From: Candidatus Cryptobacteroides onthequi
GTDB taxonomy: Bacteria > Bacteroidota > Bacteroidia > Bacteroidales > UBA932
Reading direction: 5' to 3'
Assembly (NCBI GenBank): GCA_018066125.1
Contig: JAGHSA010000039.1
Span: 1-50,156, forward strand
Length of the DNA stretch: 50,156 nucleotides
Below the pieces are notes generated by a model. That model was not told the origin of the DNA and ran no database searches. It worked only from the letters and a program-made list of their open reading frames with translations. Shown here in pieces: positions 49,345 through 50,156 of the stretch; within the stretch, counting starts at the first letter, position 1; the number at the start of each line of letters is the position of its first letter. The position numbers and the translations under genes are program-made.

Positions 49345-49521
49345 TTATTATTCAAACTGTTTTACTCAGGCACAGACAGGTACAGAAATCTTGGGACCTT
49401 TCCTGACGGATGTGAATCCGGGAAGCTACTCGAAGATTGCCTGATCTGCGGAAAACCCGAGAGATTGACAAGGTCACTACCCGCGGGTTGAAGTAAAGAG
49501 AAAATCAAATTTTTAATAGAA
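49345..49521 (+). promoter_or_regulatory. Structured spacer before rpsB, candidate leader
   Basis: 177 bases without a gene between rpsI and rpsB. Two hairpins are visible: CGGAT/ATCCG (49407-49411, 49416-49420) with a GTGA loop, extended by TTCC/GGAA (49400-49403, 49421-49424) across a 3-base bulge; and AACCCG/CGGGTT (49454-49459, 49484-49489). No consensus -7/-33 pair was found, so it is more likely an intra-operon regulatory region for S2 than a new promoter. Function is inference. Confidence 0.4.
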
Positions 49522-50156
49522 ATGTCAAGAACAAATTTCCAGGAATTGCTTGATGCAGGTGTTCATTTCGGTCACTTGTCGAGGAAGTGGAACCCTAAGA
49601 TGGCTCCATATATCTTCATCGAGAGGAACGGTATCCACATCATAGACCTGCACAAGACAGCTGTCAAGTTGGATGAGGCTGCTGAGGCGATGAAAGAGCT
49701 TGCAAGATCAGGCCGCAAGATTCTCTTCGTAGCCACCAAGAAGCAGGGCAAGGACGTCGTAGCCGCTAAGGCTGCTGAGGTCGGAATGCCTTCAATCACC
49801 GAGCGTTGGGCTGGTGGTATGCTTACAAACTTCCCAACAATCCGCAAGGCCATCAAGAAGATGGCTACCATCGATAAGATGAAAGAGGACGGCACATTCG
49901 AGAAGCTCGCCAAGAGAGAGCGACTCCAGATCGACCGTCAGAGAGCTAAGCTCGAGAAGAACCTCGGCTCTATCAGAGACATGAACCGTCTCCCTTCAGC
50001 AATCTTCGTTGTTGATGTCATGAAGGAAGCTAACGCAGTAAAAGAAGCCAATCGTCTTAACATACCGGTATTCGCTATGGTTGATACATGTTGCGATCCT
50101 ACCCCTATTGATTATGTGATTCCGGCAAATGATGATGCTGCAAAGTCAATCGAGTG
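49522..50156 (+). CDS. rpsB: Ribosomal protein S2 (uS2), 3' end outside window
   Basis: Starts with ATG at 49522 ([20 protein letters not shown]) and stays open to the window edge, giving 211 codons plus 2 bases. Typical S2 blocks: [60 protein letters not shown] and [20 protein letters not shown]. Bacterial S2 is usually about 230-280 residues, so only the C-terminal tail is missing. It belongs to the small subunit, and tsf would be expected next, outside the window. Confidence 0.96.
   Translation, partial: MSRTNFQELLDAGVHFGHLSRKWNPKMAPYIFIERNGIHIIDLHKTAVKLDEAAEAMKELARSGRKILFVATKKQGKDVVAAKAAEVGMPSITERWAGGMLTNFPTIRKAIKKMATIDKMKEDGTFEKLAKRERLQIDRQRAKLEKNLGSIRDMNRLPSAIFVVDVMKEANAVKEANRLNIPVFAMVDTCCDPTPIDYVIPANDDAAKSIE

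Noticed and set aside
1-50156. tRNA, rRNA or known small RNA genes
   Set aside because: I looked for tRNA-like cloverleafs and conserved rRNA blocks and recognised none; a dedicated scan would be needed to exclude small RNAs.

Overview
The window reads as chromosomal DNA from a member of the Bacteroidales (Bacteroidota), GC moderately high for that order. Support: several start sites are preceded by the Bacteroidota promoter signature (TTTG, about 19 bases, TAnnTTTG), there are no clear Shine-Dalgarno sites, and the gene content is typical of the order (SusC-like TonB receptor with a DUF4249 lipoprotein and a FecI/FecR-type pair, many lipoproteins, mreBCD-mrdA-rodA, DUF3109, b558-type SdhC). 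The genus is not determinable by eye. No rRNA, tRNA, CRISPR array, prophage or intact transposon was seen.

Layout. 1-2770 is a low-gene-density accessory patch: palindromes, two families of about 90-base direct repeats, a 33-base inverted repeat, a truncated REP-associated tyrosine (Y1) transposase, one intact small lipoprotein gene, a decayed inverted copy of that gene, and a 72-base copy of a gene-end junction found again at 10.2 kb. 2762-5055 holds a thioredoxin-like lipoprotein and a membrane acyltransferase. 5159-10229 is an ECF sigma factor, TonB-dependent receptor, DUF4249 lipoprotein and FecR-type anti-sigma factor in one direction. 10226-15319 is a glycan locus: a short secreted discoidin-like protein and a predicted (alpha/alpha)6-barrel hydrolase, divergent from a GH36 alpha-galactosidase.

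15324-24103 (minus strand) is one tightly packed run: mreB, mreC, mreD, mrdA, rodA, then an Ig-like lipoprotein, a GH28 polygalacturonase-like enzyme and a calcineurin-like phosphoesterase. ispD, an Lrp/AsnC regulator and topA follow. 27847-32189 is a peptidoglycan/translation run (PBP1A, Ddl, PrmC) ending in a strong terminator. 32285-40973 carries an orphan lipoprotein, a U32 peptidase-family protein with a secreted TPR protein, an M16-like protein that has lost its zinc site, a DUF3109 protein, a small membrane protein and a coiled-coil membrane protein.

40975-50156 is core housekeeping: hemW, an M24 aminopeptidase P, pyrH-frr, a stand-alone sdhC closed by a terminator, lpxK, dusB, and the ribosomal operon rplM-rpsI-rpsB, with rpsB cut by the window end.

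No clearly new multi-gene system was recognised. The observations most worth a second look are the repeat and pseudogene mosaic at the left end, the 72-base junction duplication, the degenerate M16 protein, the isolated sdhC, and the candidate leaders of rplM and rpsB.
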